Assembly: GCA_965221485.1 (NCBI GenBank)
Contig: OZ244893.1
Location: 1,984,001 to 2,048,000, forward strand
Direction: 5' to 3'
Length of the DNA stretch: 64,000 bases
Source of the DNA: JAJEBT01 sp965221485
Lineage (GTDB): Bacteria; Pseudomonadota; Alphaproteobacteria; MPNO01; UBA830
A program made the position numbers and the translations under genes. Position 1 is the first letter of the stretch. The number at the start of each line of letters is the position of its first letter. Below, in pieces: positions 17,626 through 25,197 of the stretch. The notes under the pieces were generated by a model that was not told the origin of the DNA, searched no databases, and saw only the letters and a program-made list of their open reading frames with translations.

Positions 17626-18342
17626 TCAGTGAAACTCCATGAGACGGCCGAAGCCCGGAGCCCGGTGGTTGATGTTCAACGTGCGGAGCGCGTGCCAGAG
17701 CATGGCCTGATTACTGGTAATGACCGGTTTCCCGATGTCCTTTTCGATCGGCTCGATCGCTTCGATCGCCCGCACGGCCGTGCAGCTGATGAAGGCGGCA
17801 TCGGATGCCGCCTCGTCCTGAGCCTTCACCCGCCTGTGCCACTCCTCGGGCGCCACCGCCAGCATGGCAGCGGCATCGCCTGCGATTCCCATGCCGGTCT
17901 CCGACAAGACCCTGATACCGTTCGCCTCAAGGTAGCCAACTTCACGATCGTTGGTTTCCTGTATGTAGGGTGTCGTCAGAGTAATTCGCTCGGCTTGCAG
18001 TGTGCGGAACGCTGCAAGACAAGCCTTGGATGTCGATGTGGCCGCCCGATTCGTCGCACCATGGATCCTTTCCAGAATCTCGTCGTCGAATCCCGGCGCG
18101 AACATCGAGGCAGCCGTACAATGAAACACGATCAGGTCAACGTCAGCATCCGCCAGCAGGTCTGCACCGATCTCAAGGTCGGCCACCATATCCCTGACAT
18201 CTTCTTCGCGGCTCGAACGCAGTCTCAGCCGGGTCGTATGAAGGGACACGCCCTTTGGCAGACTCGCCGTTATTTGAGGCTCCGCTGCCTGGTTCACCGA
18301 CGGGAGGAGCATGCCGATACGGGCCCGATCACCGTAGTTCAT
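17626..18342 (-). CDS. Asp/Glu racemase superfamily protein, maleate isomerase/arylmalonate decarboxylase-like
   Basis: A 238-residue cytosolic protein whose N-terminus RIGMLLPSVNQAAEPQI matches maleate cis-trans isomerases and arylmalonate decarboxylases. The two catalytic cysteines expected in the superfamily are present at Cys75 (IVFHCTAASM) and Cys187 (AFISCTAVRA). TLTTPYIQETND near residue 122 is the typical substrate-binding segment. Maleate isomerase turns maleate into fumarate, the final step when maleamate or nicotinate-type catabolism produces maleate. That would fit the isochorismatase-like and dioxygenase genes 3 kb away, but the separation and lack of operon linkage make it only a suggestion. 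The GFA gene lies 36 bp upstream in the same orientation. Confidence 0.87.
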   Translation of the reverse strand: MNYGDRARIGMLLPSVNQAAEPQITASLPKGVSLHTTRLRLRSSREEDVRDMVADLEIGADLLADADVDLIVFHCTAASMFAPGFDDEILERIHGATNRAATSTSKACLAAFRTLQAERITLTTPYIQETNDREVGYLEANGIRVLSETGMGIAGDAAAMLAVAPEEWHRRVKAQDEAASDAAFISCTAVRAIEAIEPIEKDIGKPVITSNQAMLWHALRTLNINHRAPGFGRLMEFH

Positions 18343-18378
18343 GACACTTTCCCTGAAACGGCCAGCAGTGCTGCGGCT

Positions 18379-18813
18379 TTACGGATTGATATAGTTGGCA
18401 AGGTTTGGCTGCTCCGGTATCCGCTCGATTTCAGAATCCATGTGAACCCATGGAAGCGCCCGATCGGCCCAGATATTCAGCTGGATCGGAACCCAACTGG
18501 GATCATCCAGTGTGCCAGCATAAACGACCCTCAGATGCGGGCGTGCTACCGACGCCGAATACAGGACCGTACCGCACTTGTCACAAAAATTGACGGAAAT
18601 CCTGTTGCCGCTGTCGGCAACGCGGGTTCGGGATCTGGGCTCACCCTTCTTCAGTTTCAGCGCCTCGGTCCGAAGCTGAACCGAGATTCCGAACGCACTC
18701 CCGGTTCGGCGCTGGCATTCCTTGCAATGGCAGCAATAGGACAGCAACGGCTTCTCTGTCATTTCGTATCGTATCTCGCCACAAGCGCAGCCGCCTTCGT
18801 AGGGTGGAGACAT
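18379..18813 (-). CDS. GFA family (glutathione-dependent formaldehyde-activating-like) zinc protein
   Basis: A 144-residue single-domain protein of the GFA/CENP-V family (PF04828). Zinc ligands are clear: GGCACGEIRYE (CxC), CCHCKECQRRTG (CxxC) and NFCDKCGT (CxxC). The family was named for glutathione-dependent formaldehyde activation in Paracoccus, but most members have no proven reaction. ATG at 18813 is chosen over in-frame codons further upstream (to 18888) because AGGGA lies 7 nt before it and the zinc domain begins immediately. It precedes the maleate-isomerase-like gene by 36 bp and is probably co-transcribed with it. Confidence 0.9.
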   Translation of the reverse strand: MSPPYEGGCACGEIRYEMTEKPLLSYCCHCKECQRRTGSAFGISVQLRTEALKLKKGEPRSRTRVADSGNRISVNFCDKCGTVLYSASVARPHLRVVYAGTLDDPSWVPIQLNIWADRALPWVHMDSEIERIPEQPNLANYINP

Positions 18814-19373
18814 GTTCAGTCCCTTTCGTTTCGAAACCCGGGAAAGTGTCATCCGGCCCTCTTGCCCGGGCCTTCGCGACAACGCCAATCATACAATGAA
18901 AAGCGGTCTATGATTCGTCAAATCTCGCGAATTTGAAGCTTGGCCAGAAGGAGCCAGAAACTCAGCTACCGCAACATTCACAGCTATGGGCGGAAGTATT
19001 GAACCACTGCCCCGACACGCAAAAACCGTGGTGTGGCATGACGATCCGGGGTCTGCCGGTTTCGTCATTATCTACGGGGCTGATCAGCGCGCGGTGAAAA
19101 CTTCCGAAGCCACGCCAGGACGTCGGTCCCCAAATGACTATAATTGTTAGCGGCAACAATAAATCTCCCATTTTGGAGTGACAATCGGTGAAATTGCGTC
19201 AGTCGGATCCAAGTAAACATTCCCGAGGGTGTGTACAGCTGCTGACGTACAGCCGGATTCGACATGTGTGTCGAAAATGTTCCACGCTCCATTGCCGAGA
19301 CGGAAAACCATACCGTCCCCGAAGACAACACCAAGAAGCGTCAGCTCAGGCTCGCCCTTCGATCGAGGATTTC
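18814..19373. other. Spacer at the edge of the accessory patch
   Basis: About 560 bp with no recognised gene. Short frames on both strands were read: a minus-strand 69-codon frame (18962-19171) and a plus-strand frame that ends at 19377 next to the small unknown ORF. Neither has a domain or ribosome site that I can defend. The segment around 19130-19180 is AT-rich and could hold promoters. Confidence 0.4.
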
Positions 19374-19760
19374 CTAACTCTCTAGTGGATTGAGCTCCGC
19401 TCTCACCTTGCGAGCCCAGTCTTCGCCCTGCCTCTGATCTGACCTGGCGACCCTCGGTAAATCGCGGAAAACAATCCGGGATACACGTTTCCGCGTTCCC
19501 TCAGGCGAACGCTCGTATCCGATGACCCAACGAAAGATGCTGCCCAAGACCATGCGCGAAGCGTCGTGTTCCGAAATTTCCGTCATCGGAATGATGGCTT
19601 CCTCGCTCTCGTACTCGCGGCCGGCTGTCAGATCGACCAACCTCGCCACGAACTCTTCGTCGCCAATATCGACCACATGTCCTTCCCACTGTTGCAATGC
19701 TTGCAGCGTAGGCCATCTGGCAACCCGAGCGACGGGTGGGGAAAAGTTAACTATCGGCAT
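19374..19760 (-). CDS. Conserved-looking hypothetical protein of the ATPase island
   Basis: A 128-residue soluble protein from the ATG at 19760. It opens with MPIVNFSPPVARVARW and has a small beta-barrel-like middle (EGHVVDIGDEEFVARLVDLT), then an acidic segment and GSIFRWVIGYERSPEGTRK, ending with a basic helix. The text is protein-like throughout, with balanced hydrophobicity, but I do not recognise a named family. The frame is open back to an ATG at 19967 that overlaps the end of the broken upstream gene, so a 197-residue form is possible; the extra N-terminal part is low-complexity in feel and the shorter form is preferred, although neither start has a good ribosome site. It is the third gene in line after the AAA ATPase and the interrupted ORF and may be their functional partner. 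Confidence 0.6.
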   Translation of the reverse strand: MPIVNFSPPVARVARWPTLQALQQWEGHVVDIGDEEFVARLVDLTAGREYESEEAIIPMTEISEHDASRMVLGSIFRWVIGYERSPEGTRKRVSRIVFRDLPRVARSDQRQGEDWARKVRAELNPLES

Positions 19761-19936
19761 GGTGTCCAAAGTATTGGGCAAAACAGTAGATGAGTGTAGA
19801 GTATCTGCTGTGTTGGCCCCTCGGCAATAAGAGTTAGTCTCCACATGCGATCGTGTTTGCCTGACTGCGTCGTCCAATTCCAATCCCGGACTGGCGTGCT
19901 TGTCGTCGGGATTCTTTATGCGCAAATCCAAGCGCC

Positions 19937-20668
19937 TCACCGCAGTGGGCTGACCGGACGGCTCCATGGCTGCCCCCGCCCCGCAGTCGCCAGGGCCATC
20001 ACATGATCGACGATGGCATCGGCGCGTCTAACCGACAATTCAAAGCCATTCTCGAGAAACCCGTGTAGCGCCGCGCGGCCGTCCGCTGCCGGGCTATCGA
20101 TCAAAACGTGATCATTGATGTGAACGTAGATTTCGTTCCCTCTGTCTCCAATTTGAACCGACGGCTCTACCGTTAGTTTGATCTGTCCTCCCTAGGGTCT
20201 GCCCTCTGGCCGAATTTGCCTCATGGTCAGCGATCCCATCTCACCTTTAGATCCACCTGAACGGAACACATCGGTCCATTCACCCCAAGGCCCTACCGGC
20301 GCCAATAATCTGGCGGTCCGATCCGATGCTGTGGCGCCCAGCGCTCGAAAATGGATTCCGCGGTTGACGCCAAGCGCTTTGACTGGCGAATGGGAGAGCA
20401 GTTCCTTGAACACGCGAACCACCAGATCGCATATACCAACGTGTAAATCCTGCTGTGTCCTGGAGCAAAATCTGTCGTATGTCGCTCGAAACTGAAGCCA
20501 TTCGGTGGAAAACGCCACTAGGTGACGATGAGCGACCTGAATATCAGCGTATTCCACAACGGCTCTTGGCAGGATTTCATGACGAGCGAACCAAGGCGGC
20601 GTGAAGATTGCCAGATTGAAACACACCTGTGAAAGCCATCCAGGTACCCGGTGCTCCACCAATTCCAC
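19937..20668 (-). pseudogene. Hypothetical protein gene interrupted by an in-frame TAG
   Basis: One minus-strand frame carries convincing protein text from a GTG at 20668 to a TGA at 19937-19939 (244 codons), broken only by TAG at 20192-20194. The first part includes VPGWLSQVCFNLAIFTPPWF, then VVEYADIQVAHRHLVAF, LHVGICDLVVRVFKEL and LLAPVGPWGEW, ending SLTMRQIRPEGRP before the stop. The second part continues GGQIKLTVEPSVQIGD, EIYVHINDHV and DAIVDHVMALA. The frame is unchanged across the stop, so it is a nonsense mutation (or a read error), not a frameshift. The N-terminus also looks clipped because coding quality drops upstream of 20668. No named domain is recognised. It follows the AAA ATPase gene by 112 bp. 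Confidence 0.6.
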
Positions 20669-20780
20669 GGTGCACCCTGGCGACGGACGGCTGCGAAAAC
20701 CTGTCCCAGTCCACCCGCGCCGTCGCGGTCGAGGTAATCGACAAGGTGGGGTGTTGGCCCACCCCAAGCCCAGATACGCT

Positions 20781-22037
20781 TCACTGGGGCTTGCCCATAC
20801 GCTCGAGCAACTTGAACCGCCTTACCTCGATGTCAGCCCGGCCAAGGGCAGGATCGCGCGGCGACAGTTCCAACAAACTTTGCCGCAGTTCGATAGCCTC
20901 CGGGGACTCGCCCATGCCGTTCGAAACCAGGTTCCTGTAATGCACCAGAATCTCTGCGAACTTGTTACCGTTTGGCCGCTCGTCTACCCCCATCACTGTC
21001 TCAAGCACATCGCCCGCTTCAGCGCCATAGGTGGGTGCGGAGACCGACTCCGGCACGATTCCGTGCTGGTCTCGCCGAAGCCCTACGACATGTTCCGGTT
21101 TGACGGTCGTCAATACCGTCGGACTGTTCGTGGAAACGATAAACTGCGTGTTGGGAAACGTCCTCGCCAGGTCGTCGAGAACCCTCTGCTGCCACAAAGG
21201 ATGTAAATGGAGTTCGATCTCGTCGATAAGCACGACCGCTTCTGACTGAAGCGGATCGTCGAGATGCGGATTCCCCTGAGCCATCCGCCGCGCCAGGTCA
21301 GCAGATAGGGCAAGCATGATGCTGCAACCGCCACCCAACTGCTCGATAGAAAGTTCTTCCGACTGTAGGGTAACCACGAAACGAAGTGGACCGAACGCGA
21401 TCTTTGGCTCAGATACGTCGGGGAGCACGGATTCGATGGCCGCGCGTACAGCTTTCAGCTCCTTGAGTTGATGGCCGAAGTCGCGACGCTCCTTTTGTTC
21501 TCGCAGCTCTTCATTCTCTTTGGCGTAAAACCACTTGAAGAAATCCCGAAAGTCGGTCCGGGCAGACAATGCGCCCTGCAATGCCGCATAGCGCGTAAAC
21601 TCGACCTTCAGCCCACTGCGGTACCGCGGCTGATCAAGGACAGCCCGATCTGCATTGTAAAAAGCCAAAATTGGCAGGTCGAGTGGCTGTGTCTTTTCCC
21701 GATCCGCATTCACGATGGCGGCCATCGCCTCCCTCAACTCCCGGTGTGCGGGCGTTCTTAGCGACCTCCCCAAGCGTCGGTCCCACGCGATTCCGTTCAC
21801 GGCCGTCAGCCCCACCCGTGCCGGCTGTAGGTCGCGAGCGTCCGACCTGCGAAATCCAATACCTGACACATCGGGCAAAAGCAGGGAAATGCTTCCAAGC
21901 CCCGTTGCGATCGCGCTCAGCACACTGGTCTTTCCATGCGCATTGTTGCCGTGAAGAACCGTCAGATCGGGATTCAGCGTCAGGTCGAGCTTTTCGATCG
22001 CGCGATAGTTCTCGATCTCGACACGCGCCAGTTTCAT
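20781..22037 (-). CDS. AAA ATPase of the RecF/OLD/Septu-PtuA-like class
   Basis: A 418-residue SMC/ABC-type ATPase. The N-terminus MKLARVEIENYRAIEKLDL is the classic start of RecF-like proteins, followed by Walker A GNNAHGKTS (about residue 31), a coiled-coil-prone insert (KENEELREQKERR), an atypical signature QLGGGCSIMLALSADLA, Walker B VVLIDEIELHLHP and a switch region FIVSTNSPTVL in which the usual histidine is asparagine. The C-terminus RADIEVRRFKLLERMGK resembles ATPases that pair with HNH nucleases in Septu and retron-ATPase defence systems. No HNH gene remains here. The ATG at 22037 begins the conserved strand and has GGAG close upstream; a longer frame reaches 22094. Its function is inferred to be nucleic-acid surveillance or defence. 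Confidence 0.8.
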   Translation of the reverse strand: MKLARVEIENYRAIEKLDLTLNPDLTVLHGNNAHGKTSVLSAIATGLGSISLLLPDVSGIGFRRSDARDLQPARVGLTAVNGIAWDRRLGRSLRTPAHRELREAMAAIVNADREKTQPLDLPILAFYNADRAVLDQPRYRSGLKVEFTRYAALQGALSARTDFRDFFKWFYAKENEELREQKERRDFGHQLKELKAVRAAIESVLPDVSEPKIAFGPLRFVVTLQSEELSIEQLGGGCSIMLALSADLARRMAQGNPHLDDPLQSEAVVLIDEIELHLHPLWQQRVLDDLARTFPNTQFIVSTNSPTVLTTVKPEHVVGLRRDQHGIVPESVSAPTYGAEAGDVLETVMGVDERPNGNKFAEILVHYRNLVSNGMGESPEAIELRQSLLELSPRDPALGRADIEVRRFKLLERMGKPQ

Positions 22038-22271
22038 GATCTCCACCCCGTCGTCCCGTATTCCATCAACAGGCATCACAGCGCGGTCGGACACTGTGCG
22101 GGTTCCTTCTGCACACCTTCATGCCGAGCCTGAAGGCTGACCCCTCACAGCCCATCGCCTCTACATCCTCCGCCAAGGCGCGAATGCTATAGCGGCTGCG
22201 CATGGGCGCCAGGGTAATAGACGCAACTCCAGCGTGAGCGTCATGTCTTCAGATCATCCAAAAATGTTCGC

Positions 22272-22436
22272 TCAAGACTCACCGTTCCCGGAGGATCGGT
22301 CGATCCGGTCAACGTCCCACTCAGCCAACGCGGGCAAATACTTCTCGATCACGTCGCCAATACGGGCACCATAAACCTCTCGCCTGGTCAACGAGGCAAC
22401 CAACATCAGTTCGTGCTCGTCTAGAGTGATGAAGAC
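22272..22436 (-). pseudogene. Small truncated or orphan ORF
   Basis: A 55-codon open stretch after a TAA at 22437-22439 that ends with TGA at 22272. The text VFITLDEHELMLVASLTRRE, then VYGARIGDVIEKY, looks like a genuine helical protein, but there is no start before it apart from an internal ATG at 22406. It may be the 3' end of a broken gene or a 44-residue peptide. It lies about 235 bp upstream of the AAA ATPase start on the same strand, within the accessory patch. I do not recognise the family. Confidence 0.3.
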
Positions 22437-22822
22437 TTAGCGCCTCCCGTGGAACCAAATTCTGCAGACTCTGGTTCAACTGGCCGCGCAAAATCCGATT
22501 TGCCAGGCGCTCTGTCGATCATAGCACCTGGGGTGCGCAAAGCATTTCGTTTCTTCCCCGCCGTTCCCTGACCGGGTAACCGGCCTCGCAAACAGCCTCG
22601 CCATCATCCATCGGTGGGGATTCACATGAATCGGATGGATAACAGATAGAAAGGAGGTTTGAACCATTGCAGTTCAAGAAGTCCGTAACAGCAGTGGCCT
22701 CCAACCAGCCGATGTCCCTGCCCCGGAACCGCTCCGGAGACCTGACCCCTTGGTGTCAACCCCTGACCGGAAAATGACAAGACGAGTCGGCGGGGCTGGA
22801 TACCAGCGCCCCTGTCACTGTC
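22437..22822. other. Spacer at the right edge of the ATPase island
   Basis: About 390 bp with only short frames. No tRNA, integrase or direct repeat that would define an integration site was found by eye on either side of the 19.4-22.4 kb patch. Confidence 0.35.
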
Positions 22823-22854
22823 TTGCAGCACTTCACCAAAATGAGGTTTATAAT
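22823..22854 (+). promoter_or_regulatory. Candidate promoter immediately before the first Rieske gene
   Basis: A perfect TATAAT at 22849-22854 lies 6 nt before the ATG at 22861, with TTGCAG at 22823-22828 as a possible -35 (20-nt spacing, longer than ideal). If used, transcription would begin at or within a base or two of the start codon, giving a leaderless mRNA. The lack of a ribosome site near this ATG is consistent with that reading. Confidence 0.35.
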
Positions 22855-22860
22855 GCCCAC

Positions 22861-23949
22861 ATGTATCTTGAGAATTGCTGGTATGTTGCTGCCTACTCCC
22901 ACGAACTTGGCAAGGGCCAGGCGCTGGGCCGTACGCTGTTGAACCGGCCCGTGGTCCTGTTTCGCCTGTCTGACGGAACGGCCACAGCACTTGAAGACCG
23001 TTGCTGTCACAGGCAACTTCCCCTGTCGTGCGGCCAGGTAACCGGTGACCGAATACGTTGCGGTTATCACGGACTGGAATTCGACGCATCCGGTGCCTGT
23101 GTCGCCATACCCGGCCAGTCCCGAATTCCGCCCGACGCGTCGGTTCCGTCCTGGCCAGTCGTCGAGCGCCACGGTTTCCTTTGGCTCTGGCCGGGAGAAA
23201 AGGCACTTGCCGATACCAGCCTGATACCCGACTGGTGGTGGAGCAGTCATCCTGACTGGGCATTCAATCCGGGAGCGCTTCTCCACATTGACTGCCACTA
23301 TCAGCTGATTGTTGACAATCTCCTCGACCTTTCGCATCTCGGCTATGTCCATGCCAACAGTCTCGGTAACAGCGCCATTGTCGATTTTCCGGTCCGGACC
23401 GAGAAAGACGGCAGCATTGTCCGAATGACTCGCTGGATCATGGATCGTCCACCTCCACCCCTTTACAGGAAAATCGGAGATTTTCAGGGCAACGTGGACC
23501 GTTGGCAGATCGTGGAAACGATCCCGCCTGGCCATACGACCATATTCGCCGGCTGCGGCCCCTCCGGGTCCGGAGACTCCCGAAACTGGGAAACATATGG
23601 AAACGCATTTCATCTCCGGGTCCTGAATGCCCCGACACCGGAAACCGGGACGTCATCCTGGTATTTTTACGGCCATGCCTGGACTCCGGGGAACGGTGAC
23701 CCCGCCCTCAAACAGCAGATGTATGACGACTTTCTTCAGATATTCCATGAGGACGTGGCGATACTTGAAGCGCAACAGCGTTCCATGACGCGTGATCCGG
23801 AACGGCCTCTTGTCGATATTTCCGTTGATGCGCCCGGACTCGCTGCGCGACGTGCCCTGGCCAAGCACATATCGGCCGAGAACATTCGAAGGTGTCAGGC
23901 ATCCACAGCCACCGAAACCGATCCGGCGATCGCTGTGGCACACCGGTAA
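22861..23949 (+). CDS. Rieske aromatic oxygenase, vanillate O-demethylase (VanA)-like
   Basis: A 362-residue terminal oxygenase. The N-terminal Rieske [2Fe-2S] domain has CCHRQLPLS and RCGYHGLEF (CxH and CxxH ligands). The catalytic domain carries the mononuclear iron motif DNLLDLSHLGYVH (two histidines), and the third ligand is expected in FHEDVAILEAQQ. Members of this PobA/VanA group demethylate methoxylated aromatics or hydroxylate aromatic acids using electrons from a VanB-type reductase, which is absent from this window. The ATG at 22861 starts the family-typical MYLENCWYVAAYSHEL; the upstream frame to 22750 is not protein-like. A related oxygenase lies 1.25 kb downstream, separated by a Sel1-repeat gene. 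The C-terminal 20 residues after the last helix are variable. Confidence 0.93.
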   Translation: MYLENCWYVAAYSHELGKGQALGRTLLNRPVVLFRLSDGTATALEDRCCHRQLPLSCGQVTGDRIRCGYHGLEFDASGACVAIPGQSRIPPDASVPSWPVVERHGFLWLWPGEKALADTSLIPDWWWSSHPDWAFNPGALLHIDCHYQLIVDNLLDLSHLGYVHANSLGNSAIVDFPVRTEKDGSIVRMTRWIMDRPPPPLYRKIGDFQGNVDRWQIVETIPPGHTTIFAGCGPSGSGDSRNWETYGNAFHLRVLNAPTPETGTSSWYFYGHAWTPGNGDPALKQQMYDDFLQIFHEDVAILEAQQRSMTRDPERPLVDISVDAPGLAARRALAKHISAENIRRCQASTATETDPAIAVAHR

Positions 23950-24179
23950 CGATGCCGGGATCACGTTACTGGAAGGTACGGTTGCTCGACATCGGCGAAC
24001 TGCTGACGATTTGCGGTATCACGAATTCCCTGGTTACCTGTGGGCCTCGAACCGGCCACCGGAACGGCGGACGCCATCGAAAACAGCTCTGCAACAGGCA
24101 AGCCGGAACATTGCAGCAGTGTGACAGCGCCACGCATAGCACCCACCGGAACCGGCAAAACAGCCGCGGCAAGAGACAG

Positions 24180-24989
24180 GTGAGGACTTGCCCCATCCGG
24201 ATCACCGGATGCTGGGCGATTGTGTCCGTTCTCCTGGTCTTAAATCCCGCGTTCGCAGAAAACACCCGTTCACTGGATCCCGGGTCCGGTCTGCGGAAGA
24301 GCTGCGCCGGCATGGGGGGAGACTGCCGGAACGTGGCCATCCCGGACCATGTCAAAACCTATTTTACTTTGGGTGTCATGCACAGCCAGGGCCTTGGCGC
24401 AGACAGGGACCCCGCACGCGCCGCGGAATGGTTTGGACGTGCGGCGGAACTTGGCCATCCGGAAGCGCAGTATCTGCTTGGTGCCATGTATGAAGAAGGT
24501 CGGGGTGTTCCCCTTGATGACAGCGCGGCAGCTTCCTGGTACCGGAAAGCTGCAGCCCAGGGCCACATCGTGGCCCAGTACAACCTGGGTGTCATGCTTG
24601 TCGAGGGCCGTGGCGTCAAAACCAATGACACGGACGCTGTCAGCTGGCTGCAGCGGGCCGCGGAACAGGGGTCACCCGACGCACAGAACGTTTTGGGAAT
24701 CCTCTATTCCCGGGGGCAGGGTGTCGAAGCCAATGATGAGCAGGCTGCCCACTTGTTCAGACTGGCTGCCGAACAGGGAAACCCGGACGCCCAGAACAAT
24801 CTGGGTCTCCTCTATCGGAACGGACGCGGAGTTGAAATCAGTCCCGTCCGTGCCAAGGCATGGCTGAAACTTGCCGCAAGCAACGGCCACCAGGGGGCCA
24901 CAAGACCACTTGAAGAAATAGAGAAGCAGATGTCAGCCACCGAGAATGCCGAAGCGGAGCAACTGTTTGAAGCCTTGCAGGCCAGATGA
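24180..24989 (+). CDS. Secreted Sel1-like repeat protein
   Basis: From the GTG at 24180 a 269-residue product starts with a signal peptide (ITGCWAIVSVLLVLNPAFA, cleavage about residue 26). Five consecutive Sel1-like repeats follow, each about 36 residues with the LGxMYxxGxGVxxDxxxAAxWxxxAAxxGxxxAQ consensus; examples are YLLGAMYEEGRGVPLDDSAA and NNLGLLYRNGRGVEISPVRA. Such alpha-helical solenoids act as periplasmic or surface protein-protein adaptors. The open frame extends back to 23892, overlapping the preceding Rieske gene, but only the part from 24180 is protein-like. It sits between the two Rieske oxygenase genes on the same strand, which may be chance or may reflect an accessory role; no direct functional link is known. 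Confidence 0.85.
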   Translation: MRTCPIRITGCWAIVSVLLVLNPAFAENTRSLDPGSGLRKSCAGMGGDCRNVAIPDHVKTYFTLGVMHSQGLGADRDPARAAEWFGRAAELGHPEAQYLLGAMYEEGRGVPLDDSAAASWYRKAAAQGHIVAQYNLGVMLVEGRGVKTNDTDAVSWLQRAAEQGSPDAQNVLGILYSRGQGVEANDEQAAHLFRLAAEQGNPDAQNNLGLLYRNGRGVEISPVRAKAWLKLAASNGHQGATRPLEEIEKQMSATENAEAEQLFEALQAR

Positions 24990-25184
24990 CCCCGCCAGTC
25001 GTAGTCATACTGTTCCATAAAACATCTCTGCCGGTTGTGGGGCCAGTTGCCTTCCGGCCCTCCTCTGATCCGAAGGCGATGAGGCGCGGTCAATCGCCAG
25101 CGCTTCTCCACATGCCGGCAACAGGACCGATGACAGGCGGGACACCCGCTTCCGGATTTCGTATTCTGAAACCGTCTGACTGCT

Positions 25185-25191
25185 GGGAGGA
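25185..25191 (+). promoter_or_regulatory. Ribosome binding site that decides the start of the second Rieske gene
   Basis: GGGAGGA at 25185-25191 abuts an ATG at 25192 with zero spacing, too close for use, and lies 6 nt before a second in-frame ATG at 25198. The second ATG is therefore taken as the start. Confidence 0.7.
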
Positions 25192-25197
25192 ATGACT

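Noticed and set aside
19374..22436. Integrated prophage or transposon
   Set aside because: No integrase, transposase, terminal inverted repeats or att-like tRNA fragments were found at either side.
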